Source: Poa pratensis
Lineage: Eukaryota > Streptophyta > Magnoliopsida > Poales > Poaceae
Reading direction: 5' to 3'
DNA length: 64,000 nt
Assembly: GCA_947311845.1 (NCBI GenBank)
Contig: CAMZMU010000107.1
Coordinates: forward strand, 19,613,166-19,677,165
Part shown: positions 46,226 to 58,092 of the stretch, piece after piece
Position numbering within the stretch: position 1 is the stretch's first letter
How the letters are laid out: every line of letters starts with the position of its first letter
Program-made: the position numbers and the translations under genes
Notes under the pieces: model-generated
What the model saw: only the letters and a program-made list of their open reading frames with translations
Told to the model about the DNA's origin: nothing
The model's database searches: none

Positions 46226-46525
46226 CACTTCCACGCTACTCCCGGGGCGAGCGCTACGCCGTCCGAGAGCTGCGCGGAAAGACGGAGGATCCTCGGCCAC
46301 GAGCACCTGCGCCGGGTACTCGCGGACAAGCTCGGTGGTGACGTAGGTGAGGAAGCTGCCGAACTGGATGAAGTGTCCATCCACAGGGAGTGGTCCTCCC
46401 GCGAAGCAGCCGGCGTTGTCGCTGATGAAGGTGAACCCGCCGTAGTTGCAGACGAGCCCTGACCGCACTCGCACGCCGGAGCTGGTGACGGAACCCGTCC
46501 GGATGGAAACCCCAACCAACGCCAC

Positions 46526-46550
46526 TGCTTGCCCCACGGTGGGCGCCAAC
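46526..46550 (-). other. Element E primer binding site
   Basis: Directly next to the 5' LTR the minus strand reads GTTGGCGCCCACCGTGGGGC, the TGGCGCCCACCGTGGGG type seen in many plant Tat elements. I do not assign the tRNA. Confidence 0.8.
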
Positions 46551-47672
46551 TGTCGTGGTGGTGTCACGGCAGATGCCATAGGATGGCTTAAGTTGGGGGC
46601 TCGCTAGGACGTTGGGGGATCCGGGGAGGGTGTGCGCGCTCAAGAAGCACGCATGAAGAACAACCAAGAACTCACAAGAACAAGCAAGAACAAACCAAAC
46701 CAAGAACAACCAAAGCACACCAAGATGTACCCTGCTTCGGGGCCCTCTTGAGGAGGTAACACCCCTACTGCAGCACTAGCCTACTCTCTTATATCTCAAA
46801 GGGAACAAGTACAAGGTGCTCCTCGAGCTGTATGAAGCAACAATGGTGAGAGCTCTAAGAGGAAGATGGAACAGGGGGAAATGAGGCCTCTCCTTCGTCG
46901 TCCCTCGCACTGGAGGATGTAGTGGTCTACTTATACACTAACCGGTTTACCTTTTTGCCCCTGGCCGGAGATGATAATGGCATTGCCAAGAGGAAAAGGA
47001 CAAGCCTCTGCCCCTGTCAATCCAACGGCCGGACTGTCAGGCCTATCTTGCCCCTTCGGGCAATGGCAGCTGTAGCCCACCGGGTCTAGGTCACATCTCT
47101 TTCCCGAATTGGCCGAGTCACTCCTAGGTTGCTGCGCTCCCAGGAATCCCGTGGCTTGACCTGGCTGTCAAGTCCTAGCAGGCCTATCTTGCCACTTCAG
47201 GCAATGGCAGGCGTAGCCCTCCGGGTCTAGGTCACATCCTCCTTTCCCGAATTGGCCGAGTCAGCTCCTAGGTTGCTGCGTTCCCAGGAATCCCGTGTCT
47301 TCTGAGCCTCGGGCAGGAGGCCTGCAGGACCCGTGAACTTACTGACATTACTCGGCCCCTGTGCATTATCCGACATTACTGGTAAGCCAGGTTCTTCCAG
47401 GCAACCCGGCTAGCTGAGCCGGATCTCTTACAGGCAACCCGGCTAGCTGAGCCGGATCTCTTACAGTCAACCCGGCTAGCTGAGCCGGATCTCTTCCAGG
47501 CAACCCGGCTAGTCGAGCCGGATCTCTTCCTCTGATCCGGTTAGACTTTGCCTGATGCCTCTTGGTCTCTTCCTGTCTTTAAATATGGTCCGGTCCGAGT
47601 GATCCGGTTTGTGAGACCCAGATTGACTTTCCATTCCACCTCTTTGCCCTACCCGGGGGCAACTCCCCGACA
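46551..47672 (-). repeat. Element E 5' LTR
   Basis: 1122 bp, TGTCGTGGTGGTG...CTCCCCGACA, with four copies of the 33-bp hairpin-forming unit at 47396-47530. Confidence 0.92.
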
Positions 47673-47753
47673 GCTTTCTTCGCAAAAAAAAAAAAAACTG
47701 AGTTACGTGTAAATAGAGTGTAACAATAGCATCAAAGGGTTCTAGCAGGAAAC

Positions 47754-48563
47754 CTTTAATGTCATGCACGCACTCAGATTCTGGTTCTCTGCATGAGGCA
47801 TAGCTCGAGGAAGTTCCACAATGGCATGCTCCAGTGTTAACGAGGGAGAATTCATTTCCGTATGACTTAGTTACAGACTTCCACTGAGATCAGGAGGTAC
47901 CGTATTCTAAAAAAAGATCAAGAGGTACCATAGTACCATCATATACAAAAGTTATAAGGTTCTTGGAGATGAAGTGTATTTTGTTTATGTGACAGTGCGC
48001 CACATGCAAGTTCTGCAGACGCGGAAGTGATACTCTTATGTCATCATGCAGGTGACACAGAACGATGCTTAATCTCTCAAGATTGATGCAACTCGACGCG
48101 AAGATCAAGTACTTTGAGGTTTGGAAAACCACTAGAATTGGGTTGTGGTTTAAGCAATACCAAGCTAAGATAAATTGTCTCAAGGCGAGACATGCTTTGC
48201 TTATCGAAAAGCTCAAACGGGAACCTGTGTGCCGATATTTGCAGCATCTGAAGTTCTCCGGCTCTAAATCAATAGCTAGATTCTTTACTCGTGATAATAC
48301 CAACTAGCATGTTGTGGAAAGGAAACTTAATCTTAAGTTCTTCAACAGCCGTAGCACCACGCTGCTTCAAGATGGCATTAACGCTTTCGATGAAAATCTG
48401 TGTGGATCGTTCTTTGCTAAAAGTACTGTTGCCACATAGCGTTGCGCCATCAAATCTTTAGTTTAGTGCATGATGTCCATGTGTGTCTCCACTTTATTGA
48501 AAGAGTACTGGTCTTTACAATTTCATTCAGTGGCAGCTTTGATAGGATCAAACATTGGATATC
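47754..48563 (-). pseudogene. F-box/LRR gene, main exon (F-box and LRR parts)
   Basis: Starts after an acceptor-like TTCAG with the F-box DIQCLILSKLPLNEIVKTST, then IKWRHTWTSCTKLKIDG, STFSKERSTQIFIESVNAIL and ATAVEELKIKFPFH. A frameshift near 48295 follows, then VKNLAIDLEPENF, INLERLSIVLCHLHDDI, LPRLQNLHVAHCHINKIHF and NLITFVYDGTMVPLDL. A 28-bp partial tandem duplication near 47895-47925 shifts the frame again, TAA at 47871-47873 is a stop, and the exon tail SLTLEHAIVELPRAMPHA ends at an AAG/GTTT donor (47754/47753). The next exon is at 30986, across element E. The first exon, upstream of 48563, was not found. Dead gene. Confidence 0.8.
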
Positions 48564-49054
48564 CTGAACCACAGCAATTTAAAGAGCATCAATTAGATTG
48601 TTGTTAGCAGATGCACATATATAAGAAAATTTTGTTTGGAACGTATGTCGGACTCGGAATTCAGTAGGTATCGTCGGGACGGGGTCGTGGAATATCCACT
48701 ACCAAATACCAATACAAAAAAAACTGCACCCTTAGATTATCCCTTGTTAACAAAATCTAACAGTCCTGATTAGTTTAATCATCCCGCAACAAGATAAACG
48801 GTCCAGATGTATCCGGTCAACCTGGCAGACCCCTGCCGTTCGGTCACCTGGCCTCTACCAAATAATTAGGAAACCCCGCCACACCCGGTAAGGCGGTAAT
48901 CTTAATAGAAAAGTTGCAATGGCTTCAAATTTTTTGATTGGAAACCCTCCTCACGCCTCTACCTTCATCTCGCGCAGTCTCCAGACCGAGTCCTCCGCCA
49001 GGAGTGCTTCCAATATCATCTGCACGTCCCCAGCAGCTCCATTGCATCCCCATT
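48564..49054. other. Flank upstream of the F-box pseudogene
   Basis: No gene recognised. The missing first exon of the F-box gene should lie upstream, but no start-proximal motif was seen here. Confidence 0.4.
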
Positions 49055-49655
49055 AGCGTTTTTTTGGAGGTTTAAGGCAGTCGTTCTGCCATTCGATTAG
49101 AAGGAAAAGCAAGTATTTACAAACAGTGCCTCGGGAGGCAAAGGCCGTAAGGCCTGAAAGAGCAAAAGATCAAAACCAAAAAAAAAGGCGCTACAACTCT
49201 CTCGCACTAGGGCACCCCATCTCCGGGGTCATCTGTGTGGGCAAAGGCTCTCAAAGCGATCTCCTCGCGAATGAGGCGCACCACATCTCCTAAAGGAAGC
49301 GCGACATTTGTGAAAATTCTCCGATTCCGTTCTTTCCAAACCCCCCCAAAGGATGTAGCAAATGATGCCACTCGCCGCCCTTCTTATCTTTATTCGCCAT
49401 GCTCTGAATATACTTGTCCCACCAAGCGTCGAAGGGGTGGGCTATGGTTACCGCAGGTGGAGGTTGCGCCAAAGCGGGTATTAGCGTTCTGTTTTTAAAG
49501 ACCCGATGAACACATCGGCATATGGGTCTGCCAATCCCACAACTACTGGACATAGTTGTTGAAGTTTGTATGCCCGAAAGTTTCATATGTTTCTGCAGCT
49601 GCTTTACGGAATAGTCTGTGGACCAGGAAAATCTGGTATCACCAAAATCGTGCAC
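49055..49655 (-). pseudogene. LINE 3' end (reverse transcriptase C-terminus, zf-RVT region)
   Basis: On the minus strand the sequence AFDAWWDKYIQ (near 49430) is followed, in a shifted frame, by WKERNRRIFTN and VVRLIREEIALRAFAHTDD, the typical C-terminus of plant LINE polyproteins. A stop, a ~130-bp 3' tail and an A-run (AAAAAAA, about 49060) then end it. It is strongly 5'-truncated, as is usual for LINE insertions. Confidence 0.7.
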
Positions 49656-49692
49656 ACGACGAGTGTGGAAGGTATATGAGACAAGTTAGGCC

Positions 49693-49754
49693 CAGTTCTT
49701 TTGGGGCTTCCTGACAGCTTCTAGGTGAAAATAAGTTTAAGCCCAAAAGAACTG
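49693..49754. repeat. MITE-like inverted repeat
   Basis: CAGTTCTTTTGGGGCTT (49693-49709) pairs with AAGCCCAAAAGAACTG (49739-49754), with one bulged base, around a 29-bp loop. No target duplication was seen. Possibly a hAT-type MITE core. Confidence 0.5.
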
Positions 49755-50861
49755 AAATTTAAGCCGTTTCTTAGGGCAGCCAGCTTCCCCATATTCTTCA
49801 CTGTGGAAAAAAGCCCGGGTACCCTACATACATTTGTCCCATGATGTTTATTTTAAATATGCAAAATGTTGTAAGTTCTGACCATCCAAATGTTTTCATC
49901 AGTTCTATACAATTTTAAGGAATGGAAACCTATTTCTCATATGTGATACTTTAGCCATAAATGCGTGAAATGTGTTTGCACTATAAACATGAGACTATCC
50001 TATAGTTTCTGCATTTCAGGCTTTCAGATTTAGCATTGTAGTTCACTTTTTAAATGTCCTTGAACTTACATTTAGTAGATTTGAATTGAAGTCCATTGTT
50101 TATGGGCCTAAGATATTTACCGTGTCAACTGTTGATTTGCAGGTAAATACCATATAAGCATGGTTTGTTGCTCTGCAGCTAAATCCTAACTGTTCTAGAC
50201 TTATCTCCACACACTAAAAAATGTAGCAACCAGATATACTTGCTCTCTGTTTATCCCTTCATCTCTCCTCTAACATACCCATCTTTCGTATTGACCAACA
50301 GGCCTTATGTACTGCTAATGCTCTTTAGAATAATAAAGAGTCGTTAACCACTGAAGGTCACAGAACATTACAGTCTCTAATCTAGCTTAAGAATATATTG
50401 CTTATTGGCAAAAACTATAGAGGCGATCTTTTTTAAATCAACTGAACAGCCTATTTGTTTACACTCGACGGTATACTTACAAAATTTTGTTTTAACAAAC
50501 CGTGACTAAAATGTTTAAGCATGTTTTCTGCTTTATGTGAAAGTAAAAGACATGCGTGGTCACCTAAAAATAAGAGACCTAGGAAACACATTAGAAGCCC
50601 TAAAGTCATGTGATTTTCTCCAGTCTCACCGATGCGATGTCGTGGAGCCCACATCGGCCTATGCCAAGCATGTGACTCTTCGCGTGGGGACAGACAACTC
50701 TGATTCTGATGACGAGCTTCGAAGTAGAAATGCGTGAGACCTGCACCGAAGAAAATCTTCGCCACCAGACATCGTCGTCAGACACTACAACGTAGGGTCC
50801 AAGTTTTCACCTGAAGATAGGATCTAAGGCTGGGAAGAGAGGAGAGCTCCAGGACCTCGCA
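49755..50861. other. Intergenic, no gene recognised
   Basis: AT-rich to about 50530, then a GC-richer minus-strand open stretch (50765-50451) without a recognised domain. Confidence 0.5.
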
Positions 50862-50886
50862 CCCCCCCCCCCCCCCCCCCCCCCCC
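50862..50886. repeat. Poly-C tract (25 C)
   Basis: Twenty-five C in a row, followed by A-C4-A-C5. On the minus strand this is a G-run able to form quadruplexes. Its true length is uncertain, because such runs are misread. Confidence 0.9.
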
Positions 50887-51098
50887 ACCCCACCCCCAAG
50901 GAGGAAGCAACGGCCGCGTCGTCGGGCTTCGCCGGAGCAACCCAGACTCTGCACCCCACGCAATCGGACAGCAGCACCGTCAACCTGTAAATCCGCCAGA
51001 CCAAACACCTCCAACGCAGTGGCGGCACCACCACCACGCAGGAGCCACCGTCCTCGACGCCAACCAAAGCCGGCGGGCCAGATCGGGCGCGATCAAGA

Positions 51099-51916
51099 CA
51101 CTACAAAAAAAATTGTTGGTCTGTGACTTTTTATAGCTACGAATAGAATACATCCCGGATTTTGGTCATGGACGGTTGTTTATGTTATTGTGAAGGTGTT
51201 GTTTATGTTATTATGAATGTTCTTATTAAAACAATTTGATATAGCTATCAATATGATTAATTAGGTCATGCGTTTTAATATAGAACTCCACTTCGATCTT
51301 CCTTGTGATATGTTAGTCCTAGTTATCTTTTGTTTTGAATTTTTCACTAAACACCATTAGGTCTTGGTCCTAGGGTTTTTCTAATTCCTCTTATCGTTTA
51401 TATGTTCTGTTAAGGTTATTGTGAATTTCCTGTTTAGATTCTTGGTAATTATCTCGATTGTTCTGTTTAGATTTTTCTTTTCTTTTTACATTGTATTGCG
51501 GTTACACTATATAAAATTAAGTTGTCATGTGACTAGGTCGGAACTCATTTGAAAACAGGAGTCTATTTCGGTGTCACTTCATAAAAATAGCATACCAATA
51601 GAGAAACCAAAAAAATGCTACTCAAGCGACAAGTCCATTGTTCATTATTTTTCCTATATTGTAATCTATATAGTCTTAGGTGAGTAGTGAAAAATATAGT
51701 CTTAGGTGAGTAAACAATTTTTATAGCTACTTATTTTATTGTGTTAAATTTTTCTTTGTACTAATGTCAATTAAATAACATATTTCCTTATTTACATTGA
51801 TACATGGATATAAGAAATTTCTTTTAAATTTCCACCATACATATCCCCTCGTGACTATTGTGACGTTTTGGTGCACTACATAAAGTAGTTTTAAAACTAA
51901 GAGTTTTCATGTAGTG
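51099..51916. mobile_element. Possible non-autonomous CACTA element
   Basis: The left end is CACTACAAAAAAAATTG and the right end is TTTTCATGTAGTG, giving imperfect CACTACA..AAAA termini. Sub-terminal GTGACTTTTTATAGC and GGTCATGGACGG resemble CACTA sub-terminal repeats. The flanking triplets (AGA and TGA) do not match, so the boundaries are doubtful. No transposase. Confidence 0.35.
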
Positions 51917-52559
51917 TGACCAAAATTTGACATCCCTAACGTAATAGATTAGGATTCTGGGACACCGCATAAAAATGTAAGACTGGGTGGTGGCCTCCAT
52001 GGGAAGAAATGATGCAGTCAAGAATCCCATGACGGATCACACTTACAAATATTTTGATGTTAATATATGGGTCGGTTGCTCCCGTTTCTCAGCTCGAGCC
52101 ACCTCAAGAAGTAGGTAAATTATTATTTCAGTTTGTTTAAATTCAGTATGTTTACTATTTACTTTTATTAATGTATATTATCGAGAGTTTCTACATCATT
52201 TTCTCAAAAAGTTTAGATGAGACGAGATTGATAAATTGGCACATGCAAGGATTGGCGAAAAAGATTTAGGGAAGAAATTGCTATCATTTCTGCCCTTTTT
52301 ACATGATAGGCTTAGTGAGATACCTGTCTATGATATGGATGAATTATGTTACCGTTTTATTGCTTATGCTGTATGACATTGTTATGAAAATGTACTGGTG
52401 ACATTGGTCCATGATATATATGAATAAAATATGTTACAATTTTTAGTGCTTGTGCTGTGTGACATTTTAATGCGTGGCGAAATATATATTTCAGGTGGAT
52501 TATATATTCCTGCTATAGACACACGAAAAAATCTCAGTGCAAACCAGTTAAACAAGAAA
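51917..52559. other. AT-rich intergenic, no gene recognised
   Basis: No motif or domain supported. Confidence 0.5.
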
Positions 52560-52642
52560 AACCGTAACTGATGAGCCCCATATTTAAGGAAACGGAAAAA
52601 TGTTGAAAACTGTTGCCATAACGGGGCTCATCGGTGACGGTT
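52560..52642. repeat. 20-bp inverted repeat
   Basis: AACCGTAACTGATGAGCCCC (52560-52579) and GGGGCTCATCGGTGACGGTT (52623-52642) pair at 18 of 20 positions around a 43-bp loop. It lies 32 bp before copia element D. Confidence 0.75.
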
Positions 52643-52674
52643 AATGACTTTGTTGCCAACTAGGGCTTCACATC

Positions 52675-53637
52675 TGTTGGATTATTAGGCATAATTTTCA
52701 TGATTAATTCCAGAATATAAAGCATGATCGCAAAAGCTACTAACATGTTAATCTCAAAAATACTAGACGTATTAATTAACATGAACAGCAGCAAGACATC
52801 TACGAACACAGCCATCGGAACGTGACGAACGTGCCGAACAATTGTAGATGAAGTAGTCGTTGGAGCAGCGACGGCAGCAGCTTGAGCGGCGACGGTAGCA
52901 GCTCGAAGAAGACGACGTTGGAGACGAGTCGCCCGCGGACCCGGAGATCGTCCAGGAAGTCGAGCCGTGATGAAGAACTTGAAAGCAGTCGCGCGGGGCG
53001 ATTCCCAAAAACCTTATTCGCCCTCTCCCGTACAGGATCACAAGGACAAGTGGTTCCAGAGACCTGCTGTCCCGTTCGCCGGTGCACGCCGATGCACGGG
53101 ATGGAGTAGACTACGGTGGCGGCGCAAGGCACGAGATTGGCAAAACCTAGATTGGTTCGGTGTGTGACGGCGCACGCAGTGCAAGGCAATATATAGTGCG
53201 GCTCGGGAAACCCTAACGGGTACAACGTGGGCCAACCACGTCGCACACGTCCGAGTCGGATAGCAGCCCACGATCCGGGAGCGACCCGAACTGGCAAAAC
53301 TATACGCGTACGCAAAAACTCGTTTTTCCCGAACAACAAAAATATAGGCATCGGCTCGGCTCATTCCCGCAACTCGCGGCGTGTCGTGACGAGACGGACG
53401 GACGGCGGCGGCGGAGGAGAAGGAGGAGTGCGCACGAGAGAGTCTTCTGTTCTCAACTAGCACACCAAGTGGTACAACACTCTACTATATAAGGTGTTGT
53501 TTGTCTCCTCCAACTAGCAATGTGGGACCAAACTTTAGCACCACCTTGCACCTCCAAAATTCTGCCATGCACATGGGCCAATTTGATATTTTCAGATTTG
53601 CTTATTTGGGCTGCCCCAATGGGCCCAAATTCTAACA
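52675..53637 (-). repeat. Element D 3' LTR
   Basis: 963 bp, TGTTGGATTATTAGG...AATTCTAACA. Followed by ATCCCCCACC, the polypurine tract on the minus strand (GGTGGGGGAT). Confidence 0.92.
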
Positions 53638-54179
53638 ATCCCCCACCAGATCTCAAATTCCCATTTAGAGATTTTGTCAAACCTCGTTTCTTGTTTATAT
53701 ACCAGTGTTTCAGCAGAGACTGTTAAGTTGAACTTCCGCCTAGAGCTTCAAGCTACATCTACCAGCAACTTGAACAATGGACGAATCTTGAATTCCAAGT
53801 TTGGTGCCAATAGACTTCACTCAAAGTCATAACCAGTACGTGGCTGCCAGTAGCCTACCCCGCGGGTGGAGCATATGCGTCATGCTCCCTGGTCTCTTCA
53901 TGAGCTTACTAGAGATCACCCAAATCTCATAGACTGCGACGTTTAACAGTCGGACTCATATAGGTGTGTTCTTTCAAGGTGGCTCTGTAGGATAGCACCT
54001 TTGCTACGAATAGCCAACAGAAACACATTAAGGCATATTGCCAACCTGCCTTACAGAATGTGAGAGTTATGCATCTTCCCACAGAGAGGGTTAAAAATAA
54101 CTCTACTCAGTTAAACCACTAGCTTGTTCTTCCCAGATCCTAATTCACGGGATATCCGATCACATAGGTTGGGTTACCA

Positions 54180-56226
54180 CTATGGTGTAACGCTCACGGG
54201 TCTCAACCCGATCTCCCTCGATGCACTATCTATCACATTACGTGATAGTCCCTTCGTAAAGGGATCTGCCAGGTTTTTGTCTGTTTGAATATAACTAACA
54301 GTTATTACTCCGGAGTTTCTCATTTTCCTGACAGACTTCAAACGTCTTTTAACGTGTCTTGATGACTTCGCGTTATCCTTAGCACTGTTCACTTTGACGA
54401 TAACCGTTTGGTTGTCACAGTTCATAAGGATGGCCGGTAATGGTTTCTCAACCACCGGCAAGTCCATCAAGAGCTCACGCAGCCATTCTGCCTCAACAGA
54501 AGTTGTATCTAAAGCATTAAGTTCTGCTTCCATGGTTGACCTCGTCAAAATGATCTGTTTGCAAGACCTTCATGATACTGCGCCACCTCCAAGAATAAAC
54601 GCATATCCACTTGTGGCGTAGAGCTCATCAATATCTGAGATCCAGTTCGAATCACAATATCCCTCAAGCACAGCAGGGTGCCCTGAATAGTGAATCCCAT
54701 AGCTCATTGTACCGTTCAGATAGCGCATGACCCTTTCAAGTGCATGCCAATGATCAATACCCGGGTTAGACATGAACCTGCTCAATTTGCTCACAGCAAA
54801 GGAGATATCAGGTCTCGTCGCGCTCGCAAGGTACATGAGTGAACCGATCACTTGAGAGTATCTTAATTGATCTCTCGTCTCTTTTTGTTCTTTCTGAGTG
54901 TCACACTGGGATCATAGGGTGTTGGAGAAGGCTTGCTGTCTATAAACCAAAGCGGCTCAAGACCTTCTCAACATAGTGTGATTGCGTTAACGTAATCCCA
55001 CTCTCATCTCTAATCAGCTTAATGTTCAGGATCACATCAGCTTGTTCCAGATCTTTCATATCAAAACTCTTTGACAGGAAAAGACTTGACCTCATTTATC
55101 ACTATCATGCTTGTACCGAAAATTAGTATGTCGTCAACATACAAGCATAATATGACACTATCGCCCCCACCATGGCGATAATACACACACCTATCAGCCT
55201 CATTAATGGCAAAGCTGCAGAAGTTAAAGTTCTGTCAAACTTCTCATGCCATTGCTTAGGTGCTTGTTTCAGCCCATACAAAGATTTTAACAATTTGCAC
55301 ACCTTTCTCTCTTCACCTTTTACTACAAACCCATCAGGCAGATCCATATAGATTTCCTCTTCCAACTCTCCATTAAGGAAAGCTGTCTTTACGTCCATTT
55401 GATGAACGATAAGACCATAGGAGGCAGCCAGGGAAAGTAGTACACGAATGGTGGTCAGTCTAGCAACAGGTGAATAGGTGTCAAAGTAATCTTCGCCTTC
55501 ACGCTGGGTGTAGCCCTTGGCCACAAGCCGTGCCTTGTACTTTCAATAGTACCATCAGGCCTTAGCTTCTTCTTGAACACCCACTTACAACCCACAGGTT
55601 TGCAGCCGTAGGGTCGTTCAGATAATTCCCAAGTTCCATTAGAAAGAATCGAGTCCATCTCATTATGGACAGCTTCTTTCCAGTCATCAGCATCAGGAGA
55701 TGCAAATGCCTCTGCAATGGACGTGGGAGTATTGTCCACAAGGTACACAATGAAATCATCACCAAAGGATTTTTCAGTCCTCTGTCTCTTGCTCCTCTTG
55801 GGAGCTGATTCATTGTCATCCTTCTCAAGGACTTCCTCAACATGTGGTTGTTCAGAATGATCAACAGATGTACTAGTTCAGTAAATATCTCAGAAGAAAT
55901 TCTAGCAATGCTATGCATATCCTTCATAGGAAACATGTTCTCAAAAAATGTTGCATCACGAGATTCCAAAATAGTATCAACATGCATATCAGGTATCTCA
56001 GATTTAACCACTAAAAATCTATAGCAAATGCTCCGCTGAGCATACCTAGAAAGACACAATCCACTGTCTTCGGTCCAAGTTTCGTTTCTTAGGAATTGGA
56101 ACATTGACTTTCGCCAAACATCCCAAGTACGAAAATAAGAAAGTGATGGTTTTCTCCCAGACCACTCCTCGTAAGGTATCTTCTCTTTATCCTTGTTAGG
56201 AACTCTATTCAGGACATGACACGAAG
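54180..56226 (-). pseudogene. Element D pol: integrase end, reverse transcriptase, RNase H
   Basis: Continues element D pol in several frames. The integrase C-terminus is eroded (56248-55562, MVGEALLTSCHVLNRVPNKD). RT parts are [60 protein letters not shown] and [17 protein letters not shown]. The YVDD box near 55140 is present but in a shifted frame. RNase H parts are MIGSLMYLASATRPDISFAV, DSNWISDIDELYATSGYAFI and, after another shift, EAELNALDTTSVEAEWLREL and KNLADPFTKGLS. At least four frameshifts; dead. Confidence 0.9.
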
Positions 56227-58092
56227 TCAACAAAGCCTCCCCCACCATGCCTTAGATAAACCAGCAGTGTCCAACATGGCGTTCACCAAGTCGGTCAGCG
56301 TGCGGTTTTTCCTCTCGGCAACCCCGTTTGATTGGGGCGAATAGGGAGGCGTCCTCTCATGAATAATACCATGTTCCTCACAGAATTCATCAAATATGTT
56401 GGAGAAATACTCGCCACCACGATCTGACCTAAGACGTTTGATCTTTCTCTCTAATTGATTTTCTACTTCAGCTTTATAGATTTTAAAGTAGTCTAAAGCT
56501 TCATCTTTAGTGTGCAACAAATATACATAACAGAACCTAGTAGCATCATCGATTAAAGTCATGAAATATCTCTTATCACCTTTTGTCAACACGCCATTCA
56601 TCTCACATAGATCCGAATGTACGAGTTCTAGAGGTGCCAAGTTTCTCTCCTCGGCTGCCTTGTGAGGCTTTCGAGGTTGCTTAGATTGCACACAGCTATG
56701 GCACTTAGAACCTTTGGCAATGGTGAAAGTAGGAATTAAACTCAAGCTGGAAAGTCTACTCATTAAACCAAAATTAACATGACATAAACGAGAGTGCCAA
56801 ACATTAGCATCCGAATCCACACTGCCACAAATATGGTTTACTGACTTATTACAAAAATCCGATAATGAAAAGCGGAACAAGCCTCCGCACTCATACCCTT
56901 TACCAATAAATTGTCCAAACTTTGACACAACTACTTTATTGGACTCCAAGACTAATTTAAACCCATCTCTGCATAGAAGGGAGCCGCTAACGAGATTCTT
57001 GTTCATAGTAGGGACATGCTGCACGTTCCTCAGCTGCACGATCTTCCCCGAAGTAAACTTCAGATCTACCGTGCCAACACCACGAACAGAAGCATGTGAT
57101 CCATTCCCCATTAAGACGCTTGAATCTGCGACCTGATAAGAAGTGAACATAGAGATGTCAGCACATACATGAACATTAGCACCCGTATCAATCCACCAAC
57201 ATGGAGATTGAAATACTGAAAGCACAATCGGTAAATTACCGTACCCATCAGCATTGCTAGCGGTCACGACGTTGACATGCTTTGGCGCCTTCCCTTTCTT
57301 GTCTGCACGATCTGGGCAGTCCACAGAGAAGTGTCCGGGCTCTCCACAAGTGTAGCACTTTAGCTCAGATTTGTTCAGCATCTTCTTCTTCTTCTTGAAA
57401 GAAGTAGTCTTGGTAGGCATGTTGAAGGAAGGCTTGCTCTTTGCCTTGCTCTTGCCATGGTGAAAGTTCTTCTGCACCATGTTGGCGCTAGACTGACCTT
57501 CACCACCTCTCTCAGCAGTGTCCTTAGCCCGAGCCTTCTCCTCAACATCAAGAGACGCTATCAGGTTTTCAACCGATATCTCCTGTCTCTTGTGTTTGAG
57601 AGTTGTGGCGAAGTTCCTCCATGAAGAGGGCAACTTTGCAATAATGCATCCAGCCACAAACTTGTCAGGTAAGGCACACTTAGCGTGCTCAAGCTCCTTA
57701 GCAATGCACTGTATCTCATGAGCCTGTTCGACTACAGAACGGTTGTTAGCCATCCTGAAGTCATGGAAGCTCTCCATGATGTACAGTTCACTGCCAGCAT
57801 CTGCTACACCGAACTTAGCGTTCAGTGCCTCCCAGAGCTCTTTGGCATCTGTAATGTGCATGTACACATCAAACAGCTTGTTGCTAAGAGCACTCAGAAC
57901 GAGTCCCACAAAGGCAGTATTGGTTTCCTTGAACTTGTTCTGATCCTCGTCAGATATAGTTCCTTCAGGTAAACCCTCACTAGCCTCGAACACTTTCAGA
58001 GATCGCAACCACAGTGTGGTCTTGTACTGCCATCTCTTAAAGTCCACACCGGTAAACTTGTCCGGCCTCAGCGCATCAGATAGATGTCCCAT
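56227..58092 (-). pseudogene. Element D gag, protease and integrase core
   Basis: Start ATG at 58092 (MGHLSDALRPDKFTG), 45 bp from the 5' LTR. The frame is open for about 620 codons. Gag core: DFKRWQYKTTLWLRSLKVFE, LWEALNAKFGV, LPSSWRNFATTLKH. CCHC knuckle: CYTCGEPGHFSVDC. Protease: WWIDTGANVHVCAD (Asp in DTGA). Integrase zinc finger: WHSRLCHVN and CHSCVQSK. The DDE core has LVHSDLCEMNG, RSDRGGEYFS and PPYSPQSNGVAERKN. The frame is lost after KAWWG. It also stays open upstream of the ATG for 62 codons into the LTR, which is probably fortuitous. Confidence 0.92.

Larger units (their letters stand above)
31034..47672 (-). mobile_element. Element E: Tat-lineage Ty3/gypsy retrotransposon with antisense gene
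   Basis: Complete element in the F-box intron with a perfect 5-bp target duplication GCTTT (31029-31033 and 47673-47677). Minus-oriented: 5' LTR 46551-47672, PBS 46550 downward, gag, protease, RT, RNase H, a second RNase H and integrase (to 39706). Then an opposite-strand gene (35150-39086) and the 3' LTR 31034-32119. The second RNase H and the antisense gene of the Transposase_28 type mark the Tat/Grande-like lineage. Length is inflated by a ~1.95 kb duplication around an N gap. Coding frames are broken by several single-base indels. Confidence 0.92.

Noticed and set aside
51099..51916. A certain CACTA transposon
   Set aside because: The termini are only approximate and the flanking triplets do not match, so it is listed at low confidence only.
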